From JAKOVR01 sp031415655 (GTDB taxonomy: Bacteria; Actinomycetota; Acidimicrobiia; Acidimicrobiales; Acidimicrobilacustridaceae): a DNA stretch of 64,000 bases. The stretch covers positions 1-64,000 of the forward strand of contig JANOSD010000073.1 in NCBI GenBank assembly GCA_031415655.1, given 5' to 3'. The stretch's first letter is position 1. Every line of letters begins with the position of its first letter. Under the pieces are notes generated by a model. That model made no database searches. It was not told where the DNA came from and saw nothing but the letters and a program-made list of their open reading frames with translations. Positions 8,408-16,549 of this stretch are shown piece by piece. Both the position numbers and the translations under genes were made by a program.

Positions 8408-8489
8408 GGCCGCCGTTCGTTGAGGGAACGAATCACTCGTTGTGTGCACCTCGCGAGAGCGAGCACAATGGACGATCCCAACGGCGGCC
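8408..8489 (+). promoter_or_regulatory. Candidate structured intercistronic RNA (three-way junction)
   Basis: GGCCGCCGTT at 8408-8417 is perfectly complementary to AACGGCGGCC at 8480-8489. Between them lie TTCGTT-GAGGG-AACGAA (8416-8432, sharing two bases with the closing stem) and a longer hairpin over 8440-8468, where TGTGC pairs with GCACA around CTC-GCGA-GAG, a GNRA-type loop. Together they could form a closed three-way junction just before the alcohol dehydrogenase start at 8505. It may be a processing or attenuation element, or a ligand-sensing leader. I do not recognise a known riboswitch class, and the pairing is read by eye. Confidence 0.45.
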
Positions 8490-8504
8490 CACGGAACGGA
8501 CCCG

Positions 8505-9653
8505 ATGACACTCTCCCGCTTCAGCTTTCCCACCACCATCCACTTCGGGGCGGGCGCGCGTGATCTCATCGCCGCCGACCTGCAAGCCGCCGGCGTGCGA
8601 CGACCGCTCGTCGTCACCGACAAAGGGGTCTCGCCGTTGCCGTGGTTCGGCGAACTGGTGACGGCGCTCAACGAAGCGGGGCTTGTGGCGTCACCGTTCG
8701 ACGGGGTGTGGGGCAATCCCGTGAAGAGTCAGGTGACGGCCGGGGTTGAGGCGTTCTTGGCGCACGACGCCGATGCCATCGTGGGGGTGGGCGGCGGCGC
8801 GGCGATTGACGTGGCGAAGGCGATCGGGCTCATGGCTACCCACCCGGGCGACCTGTTCGACTACGAGGATGAAATGCCGGGAGCGCGTCCGATCGAGGCT
8901 TCCCTCCCGTACTTCGTGGCGATACCTACTACCGCCGGCACTGGGAGTGAGGTGGGGCGCAGCGCAGTGATCGCCGACGACGTCACCCACGTCAAGAAGA
9001 TCATCTTTTCGCCGGAACTGTTGGCGAAGGCAGTGTTCGCCGATCCAGAGCTCACGGTGGGGCTCCCGGGGCCGATCACTGCGGGCACTGGCCTCGACGC
9101 CCTCACCCACAACATCGAGGCCTACCTCGCGAAGGCGTACCACCCAATCTGCGACGGCATTGCGTTGGAGGGGCTGCGCCTTGGCGCCGCCCATCTGGCA
9201 ACCGCCGTGGCCGACCCCGGAAATCTCGATGCCCGCGGTGCCATGTTGATGAGCTCGATGATGGGAGCCATTGCGTTTCAAAAGGGTCTTGGGCTCGTGC
9301 ACTCCACCGCCCACGCCCTCGGAACCATTGCCGACATGCACCACGGGCTGGCCAACGGTGTGATGATCGACCACGCCCTCGCCCACAACGTCGAAGCGGT
9401 TCCCGAACGTTTCGTCACCATGGCGATCACCGTCGGGCTCGCTGACCCGTCGCCCGCAGCGTTTCTCGGCTGGCTCACCGACCTCAAAGCAGAGGTCTCG
9501 ATCGCGGCCGGCCTCACCGCGGCGGGTATCGATGGTGGCCAAGCCGAAGCACTCGCCGAGTTCGCCCTCGGCGATGCTTGCCACCTCAACAACCCGCGCG
9601 CCTGCACCCTCGACGATTTCCGTCGTGTGTTCGCCGCTGCGTTCGCCGTATGA
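8505..9653 (+). CDS. Iron-containing (type III) alcohol dehydrogenase
   Basis: This 382-residue cytoplasmic enzyme would oxidise an alcohol to an aldehyde with NAD(P). The nucleotide site is 'IVGVGGGAAIDVAKAI' with 'PTTAGTGSEV', and the metal-binding set is visible in 'GTGLDALTHNIEAYL' and 'LVHSTAHALGTIADMHHG' (family pattern HxxAHxxG). The start at ATG 8505 gives the usual family N-terminus ('MTLSRFSFPTTIHFGAG'); a GTG at 8442 would lie inside the structured spacer. Its stop overlaps the next start (ATGA). In this operon the likely substrate is a gamma-glutamylated amino alcohol, for instance gamma-glutamylethanolamide. This follows from context only. Confidence 0.85.
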   Translation: MTLSRFSFPTTIHFGAGARDLIAADLQAAGVRRPLVVTDKGVSPLPWFGELVTALNEAGLVASPFDGVWGNPVKSQVTAGVEAFLAHDADAIVGVGGGAAIDVAKAIGLMATHPGDLFDYEDEMPGARPIEASLPYFVAIPTTAGTGSEVGRSAVIADDVTHVKKIIFSPELLAKAVFADPELTVGLPGPITAGTGLDALTHNIEAYLAKAYHPICDGIALEGLRLGAAHLATAVADPGNLDARGAMLMSSMMGAIAFQKGLGLVHSTAHALGTIADMHHGLANGVMIDHALAHNVEAVPERFVTMAITVGLADPSPAAFLGWLTDLKAEVSIAAGLTAAGIDGGQAEALAEFALGDACHLNNPRACTLDDFRRVFAAAFAV

Positions 9654-10564
9654 GTGGCCCGACCCACGAAGGCCTCGTGCCACCGAACCGGCCCGACCGA
9701 ACCGACCGCACCGACCGCACCGACCGCACGGTGCGAATCGGTATTTCGTCGTGTTTTTTTCATCCCGATGCCGGACGGCAGATCTTCAAGGGCAAGACGC
9801 TCCTCTACCTCGAACAGTCGATGGCATGGTGGGTGCAATCGGGCGGGGCGATCACCTATCTCGTGCCGACGGTTCGTCCCGACGGTCCGGTCACCGTGGC
9901 GCATGTCGTGGACGATCTCGACGGGTTGCTCTTGCACGGCGGCGCCGATGTGTGCCCGCGGTCCTACGGCGAGGAGCCGCAACGACCGGAATGGGAAGGC
10001 GACGAGATCCGCGACCGTTACGAAATCGAACTCATTCATGCGGCGATCGCTGCTGGCAAGCCGGTGCTCGGCGTCTGTCGCGGGGCGCAGATCCTCAACG
10101 TGGCGTTTGGCGGAACGTTGTGGCAGGACCAGCGTGAACAAGGCGCGACCGATCGGGTGCATCGGAGCCAGGAGCTGTACGACCGCAACCTCCACACCGT
10201 CGATCTGGTGGCGGGGTGCGGGTTGGCATCGCTGTACCCCGGGCAACCGAGTGTCCTGGTGAACTCTGTCCACCACCAAGCGGTGCGCGACGTGGGCGAC
10301 GGGCTCATCGTTGAGGCTCGGTCGAGCGACGATGCCATCATCGAGGCGGTGCGCCTCGCTGATCGATCGGCCGGCTGGGCGCTCGGCGTGCAGTGGCATC
10401 CCGAGTTTTTCGAAGGCGTCGACGATGGTTCGATGCTCGACAACGGCCCCATTCGTCGCGAGTTCCTCACGGCGGCCGGTGCCGGCCTGTCCTCGCTCGA
10501 CCCCCCGCTCGACCCCCCGTTCCAGCTCTCGTCCACCGACTCGTTGAAGGCAGATTCCCGATGA
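9650..10564 (+). CDS. PuuD-like class I glutamine amidotransferase (gamma-glutamyl hydrolase)
   Basis: This 304-residue member of peptidase family C26 releases glutamate from a gamma-glutamyl-linked acid. The nucleophile is Cys143 in 'GVCRGAQILN', and the partner residues are His250 and Glu252 in 'VQWHPEFFEG'. The N-terminus has an Arg-Thr-Asp repeat (residues 15-27) encoded by three perfect copies of ACCGACCGC at 9701-9727, which seems to be a flexible, expandable leader. Start ATG 9650 overlaps the dehydrogenase stop and its own stop overlaps the aldehyde dehydrogenase start, so the three are translationally coupled. In the proposed pathway it is the last step, for example gamma-glutamylglycine to glycine plus glutamate. 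Confidence 0.88.
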   Translation: MSGPTHEGLVPPNRPDRTDRTDRTDRTVRIGISSCFFHPDAGRQIFKGKTLLYLEQSMAWWVQSGGAITYLVPTVRPDGPVTVAHVVDDLDGLLLHGGADVCPRSYGEEPQRPEWEGDEIRDRYEIELIHAAIAAGKPVLGVCRGAQILNVAFGGTLWQDQREQGATDRVHRSQELYDRNLHTVDLVAGCGLASLYPGQPSVLVNSVHHQAVRDVGDGLIVEARSSDDAIIEAVRLADRSAGWALGVQWHPEFFEGVDDGSMLDNGPIRREFLTAAGAGLSSLDPPLDPPFQLSSTDSLKADSR

Positions 10565-11934
10565 AGGTCCACAATCCCGCCGACGGTTCACTCATCAACG
10601 AGGTTCCCGACACATCGGTCGAAGAGGTCGGCACGGCGTTCGCCGCTGCCGCTGCCGCCCAAGCAGACTGGGCGGCGCGTCCGTTGATCGAGCGCATCGA
10701 CATTCTCCGCAAGTTCCGCGCCGGCGTGGTGTATCGGCTCGAAGAACTTGCGGACATGCTTACCGAGGAGACGGGCAAGGCGATCAGTCAGAGCCGTAAC
10801 GAGCTCAACGGCTTGCTACCCCGGATCGACTTTTTCCTCGATCACGTGGAGTCTGCGTTGGCTGACGAGACGGTTCTCGAAGACGCCGACGCGGGCCTGG
10901 TGGAAGTGATTGCCCGCGAGCCGCTCGGCGTGATCGCCAATATCTCGGCGTGGAACTACCCCTGGTTCGTGGGGTCGAACGTGTTCGTTCCCGGGCTTCT
11001 TGCCGGGAATGCCGTGCTGTACAAGCCGTCGGAGTTCGCGCTGAACACCGGGCTGGCTATCGGTGACCTCCTCTGGAGTGCGGGGGTGCCGCGCGAGGTG
11101 TTCGCGGTACTCGTGGGGGGTGGTGAGGTGGGCGCCGCTCTGCTCGACCAACCGGTCGACGGCGTGTTCTTCACCGGCTCGTATGGCACGGGCCGGCGCA
11201 TCGCCGAGCAGTTGGCTGGTCGAATGATTCCGATGCAACTCGAGCTCGGGGGCAAAGACCCGGTCTATGTCGCGTCGGATGCCGATCCTGCCGTGGCGGA
11301 GGGCTTGGCCGACGGTGCGTTCTACAACAACGGGCAGAGCTGTTGCTCGGTGGAGCGCATCTATGTGCACGCCAGCATCTACGACGCCTTCGTCGAACGT
11401 TTCGTGGCGACCGTCGATGGGTTTGTCCTCGGTGATCCCACCAACCCTGATACCTACCTCGGTCCCCTCACGCGCCCACAGCAGATCGAGGTATTGGCGT
11501 CCCAGGTAGCCGACGCCGTGACGCTCGGAGCCACCGTCCTTCGAGGAGGAACCCCCACCGATCACGATGGTCATGCCGGTTGGTTCGCTCCCACGGTTCT
11601 GGTCGACGTGAACCACGACATGGCCGTGATGCGTGACGAAAGCTTCGGCCCCATGATCGGGATTCAACGGGTCGGCTCCGACGACGAGGCCGTGGCTTTG
11701 ATGAACGACACCGAGTTCGGTCTCACCGCCGGGGTGTACACATCGGATGCGGACCGGGCTCGCCGAATGTTGGCCGAGGTCAACGCTGGCTCGGTGTACT
11801 GGAACTGCTGCGACCGGGTGAGTCCGCGGCTGCCGTGGTCCGGACGGGGGCACTCGGGGATCGGCTCCACGCTGTCGGTGATGGGCATCACCGCATTTAC
11901 TAAGCCCAAAGCTTGGCACCGCCGCTCCCGCTGA
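10561..11934 (+). CDS. NAD(P)-dependent aldehyde dehydrogenase
   Basis: The 457-residue enzyme oxidises an aldehyde to the acid. 'ISAWNYPWF' and 'LYKPSEFA' are the conserved Asn and Lys motifs, 'VFFTGSYGTGRRI' the cofactor loop, Glu228 in 'LELGGKDP' the general base and Cys261 in 'NNGQSCC' the nucleophile. Length is typical. ATG 10561 overlaps the hydrolase stop (ATGA). Within the operon it would turn the gamma-glutamyl aldehyde made by the iron dehydrogenase into the gamma-glutamyl acid that the PuuD-like enzyme then splits. Betaine-aldehyde or succinate-semialdehyde dehydrogenase activity is the main alternative. Confidence 0.9.
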   Translation: MKVHNPADGSLINEVPDTSVEEVGTAFAAAAAAQADWAARPLIERIDILRKFRAGVVYRLEELADMLTEETGKAISQSRNELNGLLPRIDFFLDHVESALADETVLEDADAGLVEVIAREPLGVIANISAWNYPWFVGSNVFVPGLLAGNAVLYKPSEFALNTGLAIGDLLWSAGVPREVFAVLVGGGEVGAALLDQPVDGVFFTGSYGTGRRIAEQLAGRMIPMQLELGGKDPVYVASDADPAVAEGLADGAFYNNGQSCCSVERIYVHASIYDAFVERFVATVDGFVLGDPTNPDTYLGPLTRPQQIEVLASQVADAVTLGATVLRGGTPTDHDGHAGWFAPTVLVDVNHDMAVMRDESFGPMIGIQRVGSDDEAVALMNDTEFGLTAGVYTSDADRARRMLAEVNAGSVYWNCCDRVSPRLPWSGRGHSGIGSTLSVMGITAFTKPKAWHRRSR

Positions 11935-12042
11935 ACCAACGTCCCCGCCTGCTCGCCAGACGGTTTCGGCGGCGCTGGGATGCGAATCGCGAACTCAAAC
12001 CGCCCGCCGTTGGGCAGCCCCGAAAAGTCGGAGGAGCCGTAC

Positions 12043-13263
12043 TCAGGGAATGCTGGTGGGGGTGGTGGTGGACCCTGGCGCCTGGGTGGTGGGCGCCTGG
12101 GTGGACCCACCTCGGGACGGGGGTTTCGTCGACGGCGCTCGGGGTGCGTCGGAAAGCGAATCGAGCTTGGGAATCGACGTCGGCTTCGGAATCTCGGCAC
12201 CGACGGGAATCAGGGCGATCGTTATGGCTTGCCGGTCCGTGCCGAATTGCACGGCGTTGATGTCGCCGGTGACCTCACGCGGTGGGGTCGAAGGATTGTC
12301 GACATCCCAGATCATCGCCCGAACTCTGGCCGGCTCACCATTGCAGGTTTGGTACGTGCGACTCGCTCCGGTCGAGGCGTTTGTGGTGGAGATCGAGTTG
12401 CTGGTGACCCGCATTTCGACCGCCTCAAAGAAGATATCGAGGGTGGCGTACTCGCCAGCGAACATCTCGTCGAACGGATGAATGTGAATGACGCCGTCTT
12501 GGTGAGTGTGGATGCCACCGAAGTCCTCGACGTCGCGCATCGGTGGCAGGAAGGTATCGCAGACGTACACCCCGTAGGCCCAGTGAAAATGATCATCAAC
12601 GGTGGGTGGCGTGTTGGTGGCGGCGTTTGGTGCGCCGGCGTATCGGGTGGTGGTGGTCCGGCGGGAACTGCTGCTGACGCCGGACCCGATCGCCGCCGCG
12701 AACACGATGATGGCCAACAACGCACCGACGCCCCCGAGGATCCAGGGAAGCGGTGATCGTTTCCCCCGTGGACCGGCCGGTGGCGGAGCACCCCAAGATC
12801 CTCCATATCCCGGTGGGGTCCCGTATCCCGGTGGCGTCCCGTAGGCAGAGGGGACCGGTGGCGTCCCGTATCCCGGTGGCGTCCCGTATCCCGGTGGGGT
12901 CCCGTAGGCAGACGGGACCGGAGGCGGCCCGTAGCCCCCTGACCCTTCCGTGGGTCGAGTGCCATACGGTGAGGCGGCAGGTACGGCGGCCCAGCCAGAG
13001 TTGGGTCCCATGGCAGCGGCCTGGGGTAACCCGGTCTGGGGTGCTGCGGTGGGTGGGACACCACCGGGTGGCGGTGCTGCCCACGATGACGCGTCGGGCG
13101 ATCCTGGTGGCGCGCCGCCGAACGCCCCGAAGGGGGGCACGCCGGGACTCCCGGGACTCCCGACACTGCCCCCGCTGATGCTGGGTGGCAGTGAGCGGGC
13201 ACACGACGGACAGAACGTGGTGCCGCTCGCCGCCGTCGTTCCACAAAACCCACAGGTGATCAC
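12043..13263 (-). CDS. Zinc-ribbon, Gly/Pro/Tyr-repeat, single-span membrane protein
   Basis: The 406-residue protein starts with a zinc ribbon ('CGFCGTTAASGTTFCPSC'), followed by a long low-complexity stretch with repeats of 'YGTPPG' and 'PPVPSAYGTPPGYG' (about residues 100-155). One transmembrane helix follows ('PWILGGVGALLAIIVFAAA', about residues 172-192), and then an outside domain. That domain has a His-rich motif, 'DHFHWAYGVYVCD' and 'GGIHTHQDGVIHIHPF', which could bind a metal, and ends in a Thr/Pro tail. The DNA behind the repeats is itself repeated (GTCCCGTATCCCGGTGGC units around 12810-12925). The function is unknown; related actinobacterial proteins share the HFH/IHTH pattern as far as I recall. 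It is convergent with the aldehyde dehydrogenase operon. Confidence 0.75.
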   Translation of the reverse strand: MITCGFCGTTAASGTTFCPSCARSLPPSISGGSVGSPGSPGVPPFGAFGGAPPGSPDASSWAAPPPGGVPPTAAPQTGLPQAAAMGPNSGWAAVPAASPYGTRPTEGSGGYGPPPVPSAYGTPPGYGTPPGYGTPPVPSAYGTPPGYGTPPGYGGSWGAPPPAGPRGKRSPLPWILGGVGALLAIIVFAAAIGSGVSSSSRRTTTTRYAGAPNAATNTPPTVDDHFHWAYGVYVCDTFLPPMRDVEDFGGIHTHQDGVIHIHPFDEMFAGEYATLDIFFEAVEMRVTSNSISTTNASTGASRTYQTCNGEPARVRAMIWDVDNPSTPPREVTGDINAVQFGTDRQAITIALIPVGAEIPKPTSIPKLDSLSDAPRAPSTKPPSRGGSTQAPTTQAPGSTTTPTSIP

Positions 13264-13516
13264 CTTGCGACGCTAGCGAACGAGCGGTGGTTCCGGCGTG
13301 CGGACGTTGTCCAGTTCGTCGACGCTGCGCGTCTTGCGCTCCTACTTGTGGCCGCGACAACGCTTCCGGCGGGCATGGCCCCACGCGTTCCCTCGTTCGG
13401 AGTTGCACGATCGTTCGGAGTTTTCCGGCAAGCCCGGTAGCCTCGGCAATCGTGTTTCCTTCCAATGGGCTCCCACCGCTGTCTTGGCTCAGTGTCGAAG
13501 CCAGAACCGAATCTCG

Positions 13517-14050
13517 ATGACCGAGCCGATCCTCACCATCACGTCGTCGGTCGACGACACCAGGGCGCTGGCCGCGGCGTTGGCCGAGTTGGCCCGGCAT
13601 CACGATCTCGTTTTGCTCGCTGGCGATCTCGGGGCAGGAAAGACGGCGTTCGCGCAGGGTTTCGGCGCCGCGCTGGGGGTTACCGACCGGATCACCAGCC
13701 CCACGTTCACGATCGTCAATTCCTATGAGGGCCGCCTCGATCTGAACCACCTCGACGTCTACCGCTTGGAGCAGATGAACGACATCCTCGACATCGGCTT
13801 GCCTGAGCTACTCGACGAAGGTGGGGTAACGCTCATCGAGTGGGGTGACGCCGTGCTTCAAGCGCTACCTGCCACGTACCTCGAGATCCACCTCGAGCTC
13901 CCCGATGATCCCGATGCCACCGATGACGACCGCCTCATCACCCTCATGTTGGTGGGCGACGCTTGGCAGGCTCGTCGCCGTGCCGTCAACGAAGCGGTGC
14001 GGCCTTGGCTTGCCGGCCGCAACAAACCCGACCACGACGGAGCGAACTGA
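13517..14050 (+). CDS. tsaE: tRNA threonylcarbamoyladenosine ATPase TsaE
   Basis: TsaE is the small ATPase that supports TsaB-TsaD in putting the t6A modification on A37 of ANN-decoding tRNAs. The Walker A motif is 'LAGDLGAGKTAF' (residues 35-45), followed by 'ITSPTFTIVNSYEG' and 'LNHLDVYRLE', and 'LIEWGDAV' in the place of Walker B and the conserved Trp. At 177 residues it is slightly longer than usual because of its C-terminal tail. ATG 13517 begins just before the conserved fold. The 253-bp gap upstream holds a 12-bp direct repeat, TCGTTCGGAGTT at 13393-13404 and 13411-13422, which may mark the promoter. Its stop shares one base with the tsaB start. Confidence 0.93.
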   Translation: MTEPILTITSSVDDTRALAAALAELARHHDLVLLAGDLGAGKTAFAQGFGAALGVTDRITSPTFTIVNSYEGRLDLNHLDVYRLEQMNDILDIGLPELLDEGGVTLIEWGDAVLQALPATYLEIHLELPDDPDATDDDRLITLMLVGDAWQARRRAVNEAVRPWLAGRNKPDHDGAN

Positions 14051-14748
14051 TGCTGATCCTCGGGATCGATACCGCTACGGCGCAGGTGTCGTGTGCCGTG
14101 GGCGGGCATGAAGGAGTTCTTGCCGCCACGTTGTCCACTCGGGCCAAACGACATGCCGAGAACCTCACCCCGGCCATCGAGTTCACCTGTCGTCAGGCGC
14201 GGGTGGAGTTGTCGGACTTGGGTGCCATCGCCGTCGACCTCGGGCCGGGCCTCTTCACCGGGCTTCGAGTCGGTGTGGCGTCCGCCAAGGCCATGGCGCA
14301 AGCATTGCATCTTCCCATGATCGGCGTGCCCTCCCTCGACCTCGTGGCGTTCGGCGTGCGATTCACCAACCGATTGATTGTCGCCGCGCTCGACGCGCGG
14401 CGCGGCGAGGTGTTCTGGGCCTTCTACCGGCAAGTACCGGGTGGTATTCAGCGGCTCACCGACCACACGTGCGGTACTCCCGACGACCTGGCATCGGAGC
14501 TCTTGGCGGCCAGTGAGGATTGCCTGCTGGTGGGGGATGGGGCGTTGCGTTATCGCGAGGTGTTCGAGGGGCTCAAGAAGGTGGAAATCGTAGGTGAGGA
14601 GCTGTCGTACCCGAGCGCCTCGTCATTGGTGATGCTGGCGCATGCGCAGGCGCTTCGCGAGCAATGGGTGAAGCCATGGGATCTCCAACCTCTCTACCTG
14701 CGCAAACCCGACGCGGAGATCAATTGGGTCACTCGAGACGGAGCGTGA
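14050..14748 (+). CDS. tsaB: tRNA threonylcarbamoyladenosine protein TsaB
   Basis: TsaB is the catalytically inactive ASKHA-fold partner of TsaD. The N-terminal 'LILGIDTATAQVSCAVG' and 'VDLGPGLFTGLRVGVASAK' are the family signatures, and 'VAALDARRGEVFWAFY' is also typical. The protein has 232 residues, within the family range. ATG 14050 overlaps the tsaE TGA by one base (TGATG), and the stop overlaps the GTG of rimI. The tight overlaps indicate one transcript and coupled synthesis of the subunits of the t6A complex. Confidence 0.93.
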   Translation: MLILGIDTATAQVSCAVGGHEGVLAATLSTRAKRHAENLTPAIEFTCRQARVELSDLGAIAVDLGPGLFTGLRVGVASAKAMAQALHLPMIGVPSLDLVAFGVRFTNRLIVAALDARRGEVFWAFYRQVPGGIQRLTDHTCGTPDDLASELLAASEDCLLVGDGALRYREVFEGLKKVEIVGEELSYPSASSLVMLAHAQALREQWVKPWDLQPLYLRKPDAEINWVTRDGA

Positions 14749-15314
14749 ACACGATTGCGCCGCGAGCGACCCCAACGGCCACCGACCTCGTGGTCACGCT
14801 CGAACCGATGCGCCGACGTCACCTTCGCGCCGTGCTCGGCATCGAACGACAGGCGCCGCATCGTGGTTGGTCCGCCGGGCTTTTCCTGGGCGAACTGGCG
14901 CGCACCGAAGATCGTCGATACCTGGTGGCCAAGGTCGGACACACCGTTGTGGGTTTCGGAGGACTGATGCTGGTCGGGCCCGATGCCCATGTCACGACGT
15001 TGTCGGTTGACCCGCCACACCAGCAGTCGCGTGTCGGCACCCGGTTGATGCTGGCCTTCGCCCGCCAGGCCTATTGCAGGGAGGCCGAGAACCTCACGTT
15101 GGAGGTCAGAGCGTCGAACGCTCCGGCGATCGCCCTCTATCGACGGTTCGGCCTCGCCCCCGCTGGGATCCGGAAGAACTACTACGCCGACCTCGGCGAA
15201 GATGCGTTGGTGATGTGGGGTCACGACGTCCATACCCGAGAATTTGTCGATCGACTCGACGCCATCGAAGCCGCCCTGCCCGGCCAAACCCGCACCGAAG
15301 GAGTTCTCTGGTGA
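14745..15314 (+). CDS. rimI: Ribosomal-protein alanine N-acetyltransferase RimI-like
   Basis: This 189-residue GNAT enzyme is placed between tsaB and tsaD, as in many bacteria. Motif A is 'TTLSVDPPHQQSRVGTRLM', in which the usual Q/R-x-x-G-x-G/A is QSRVGT, and 'LEVRASNAPAIALYRRFGL' plus 'GIRKNYY' are the RimI signatures. RimI acetylates the N-terminal alanine of ribosomal protein S18, and several actinobacterial homologues have wider protein targets. GTG 14745 overlaps the tsaB stop (GTGA). A C-terminal extension after 'YADLGEDALVMW' adds about 35 residues of unclear role. Confidence 0.9.
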   Translation: MNTIAPRATPTATDLVVTLEPMRRRHLRAVLGIERQAPHRGWSAGLFLGELARTEDRRYLVAKVGHTVVGFGGLMLVGPDAHVTTLSVDPPHQQSRVGTRLMLAFARQAYCREAENLTLEVRASNAPAIALYRRFGLAPAGIRKNYYADLGEDALVMWGHDVHTREFVDRLDAIEAALPGQTRTEGVLW

Positions 15315-16351
15315 GCACGATCGATCTGCCGACACCCGGCGACGCCCGCCCCTCCCGAATCCTCGGCATCGAGACGTCCTGCGACGAGACCGCTGCCGCC
15401 GTCGTTGTCGATGCCCGTGACGTCTTGTCGTCGGTCGTGTCCAGTCAGATCGACCTACACGCCCAGTACGGCGGGGTCGTTCCGGAGATTGCCTCGCGCG
15501 CCCACGTGGAATGGCTCACGCCCGTGGTGGCCCGGGCACTGGTGGAGAGCGGCATTGGCGACGAACATGTCGACGCGGTGGCAGCCACGGTCGGCCCCGG
15601 CCTCGTGGGCTCGTTGCTGGTCGGCGTCAGCGCCGCCAAGGCTCTGGCGCTTGTGTGGGATGTGCCGTTCGTGGCGGTGAATCATCTTGAGGCCCATCTC
15701 TACGCCGCGTTCCTGGAAGAGCCGGCCATTGAGTTGCCCATCGTGGTGTTGCTGGTTTCTGGTGGGCACACCTTGCTGGTGCTCATGGAAGGGCCCGGGC
15801 GCTATCGCCTACTTGGATCCACGATCGACGATGCCGCCGGCGAGGCGTTCGACAAGGTGGCCCGCTACCTCGGGCTCGGGTATCCGGGTGGCCCAGCAAT
15901 CGATGTGATCGCCATGGAAGGCGATCCCAACGCCATTAAGTTCCCGCGGGCGATCCTCCATGACGGCTACGACTTCTCGTTTAGTGGATTGAAGACCGCG
16001 GTGGTCAACCACGTGCGCAAAAATCCGGACGTCTCGACACCAGATGTGGCAGCTTCGTTTCAGGAGGCGGTAGTCGACGTGCTCATCACCAAGGCGCGTC
16101 GAGCCGCTCAGGAGTACGGAGCGAAGGGGCTGTGCCTGGGCGGGGGTGTCGCCGCCAACTCGCAGCTACGGGAACGCATGCTCGACGCCTGCGTGGCCGA
16201 CGGCCTGCATGGGTTCCTGCCCAGCCGTTCAATGTGCACCGACAATGCCGCCATGGTCGCTGCCGCCGGGTGGTGGCGGTTGCAGAGCGACGGCCCGTCG
16301 CCACTTGACACCGGTGCCAACCCGAATCTGCGCCTTCCCGTGCTTTTGTAG
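15311..16351 (+). CDS. tsaD: tRNA N6-adenosine threonylcarbamoyltransferase TsaD
   Basis: TsaD moves the threonylcarbamoyl group from threonylcarbamoyl-AMP to A37 of tRNA. 'GIETSCDETAAAVV' starts the ASKHA fold, and the metal ligands are His125 and His129 in 'NHLEAHLYA' and Asp311 in 'SMCTDNAAM'. 'VSGGHTLLV' and 'LGGGVAANSQLR' are nucleotide-binding loops. The 346-residue length is normal. GTG 15311 overlaps the rimI stop. It is the last gene of the tsaE-tsaB-rimI-tsaD run; the heat-shock operon follows after a spacer holding two CIRCE sites. Confidence 0.95.
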   Translation: MSTIDLPTPGDARPSRILGIETSCDETAAAVVVDARDVLSSVVSSQIDLHAQYGGVVPEIASRAHVEWLTPVVARALVESGIGDEHVDAVAATVGPGLVGSLLVGVSAAKALALVWDVPFVAVNHLEAHLYAAFLEEPAIELPIVVLLVSGGHTLLVLMEGPGRYRLLGSTIDDAAGEAFDKVARYLGLGYPGGPAIDVIAMEGDPNAIKFPRAILHDGYDFSFSGLKTAVVNHVRKNPDVSTPDVAASFQEAVVDVLITKARRAAQEYGAKGLCLGGGVAANSQLRERMLDACVADGLHGFLPSRSMCTDNAAMVAAAGWWRLQSDGPSPLDTGANPNLRLPVLL

Positions 16352-16433
16352 CGCTGCTGACAACGGAGAAAGCGGTACCAGACCGGCCGGTTTCGAAGCG
16401 GCGGGTTGCCTCCTCGCCGGATCGCGCCTATCG

Positions 16434-16460
16434 TTAGCACTCGCCTACCGAGAGTGCTAA
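16434..16460. promoter_or_regulatory. CIRCE operator (HrcA site), perfect copy
   Basis: TTAGCACTC at 16434-16442 and GAGTGCTAA at 16452-16460 flank a 9-bp spacer. This is the exact CIRCE consensus bound by the heat-shock repressor HrcA. It lies about 90 bp before the groES start, the usual place for repression of groESL at normal temperature. The hrcA gene is not in the window. Confidence 0.95.
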
Positions 16461-16479
16461 CACTCGACGCACGAGAGTG
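16461..16479. promoter_or_regulatory. Second, degenerate CIRCE-like site
   Basis: CACTC at 16461-16465 and GAGTG at 16475-16479 are again exactly 9 bp apart and directly abut the perfect site. Only the inner five bases of each arm are kept, though TAA precedes the left arm. It may give HrcA a second, weaker footing or be the worn copy of a duplication. Confidence 0.55.
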
Positions 16480-16549
16480 CGAGGCACGGCCCGGCGACGG
16501 CGCCGGAACACCCGCCAAACGACACACCCCTCATACGGAGGAAAAGCAC

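Noticed and set aside
12810..12925. Repeated units resembling a CRISPR array
   Set aside because: The units are contiguous variants of one coding repeat (Tyr-Gly-Thr-Pro-Pro) without unique spacers of constant size.
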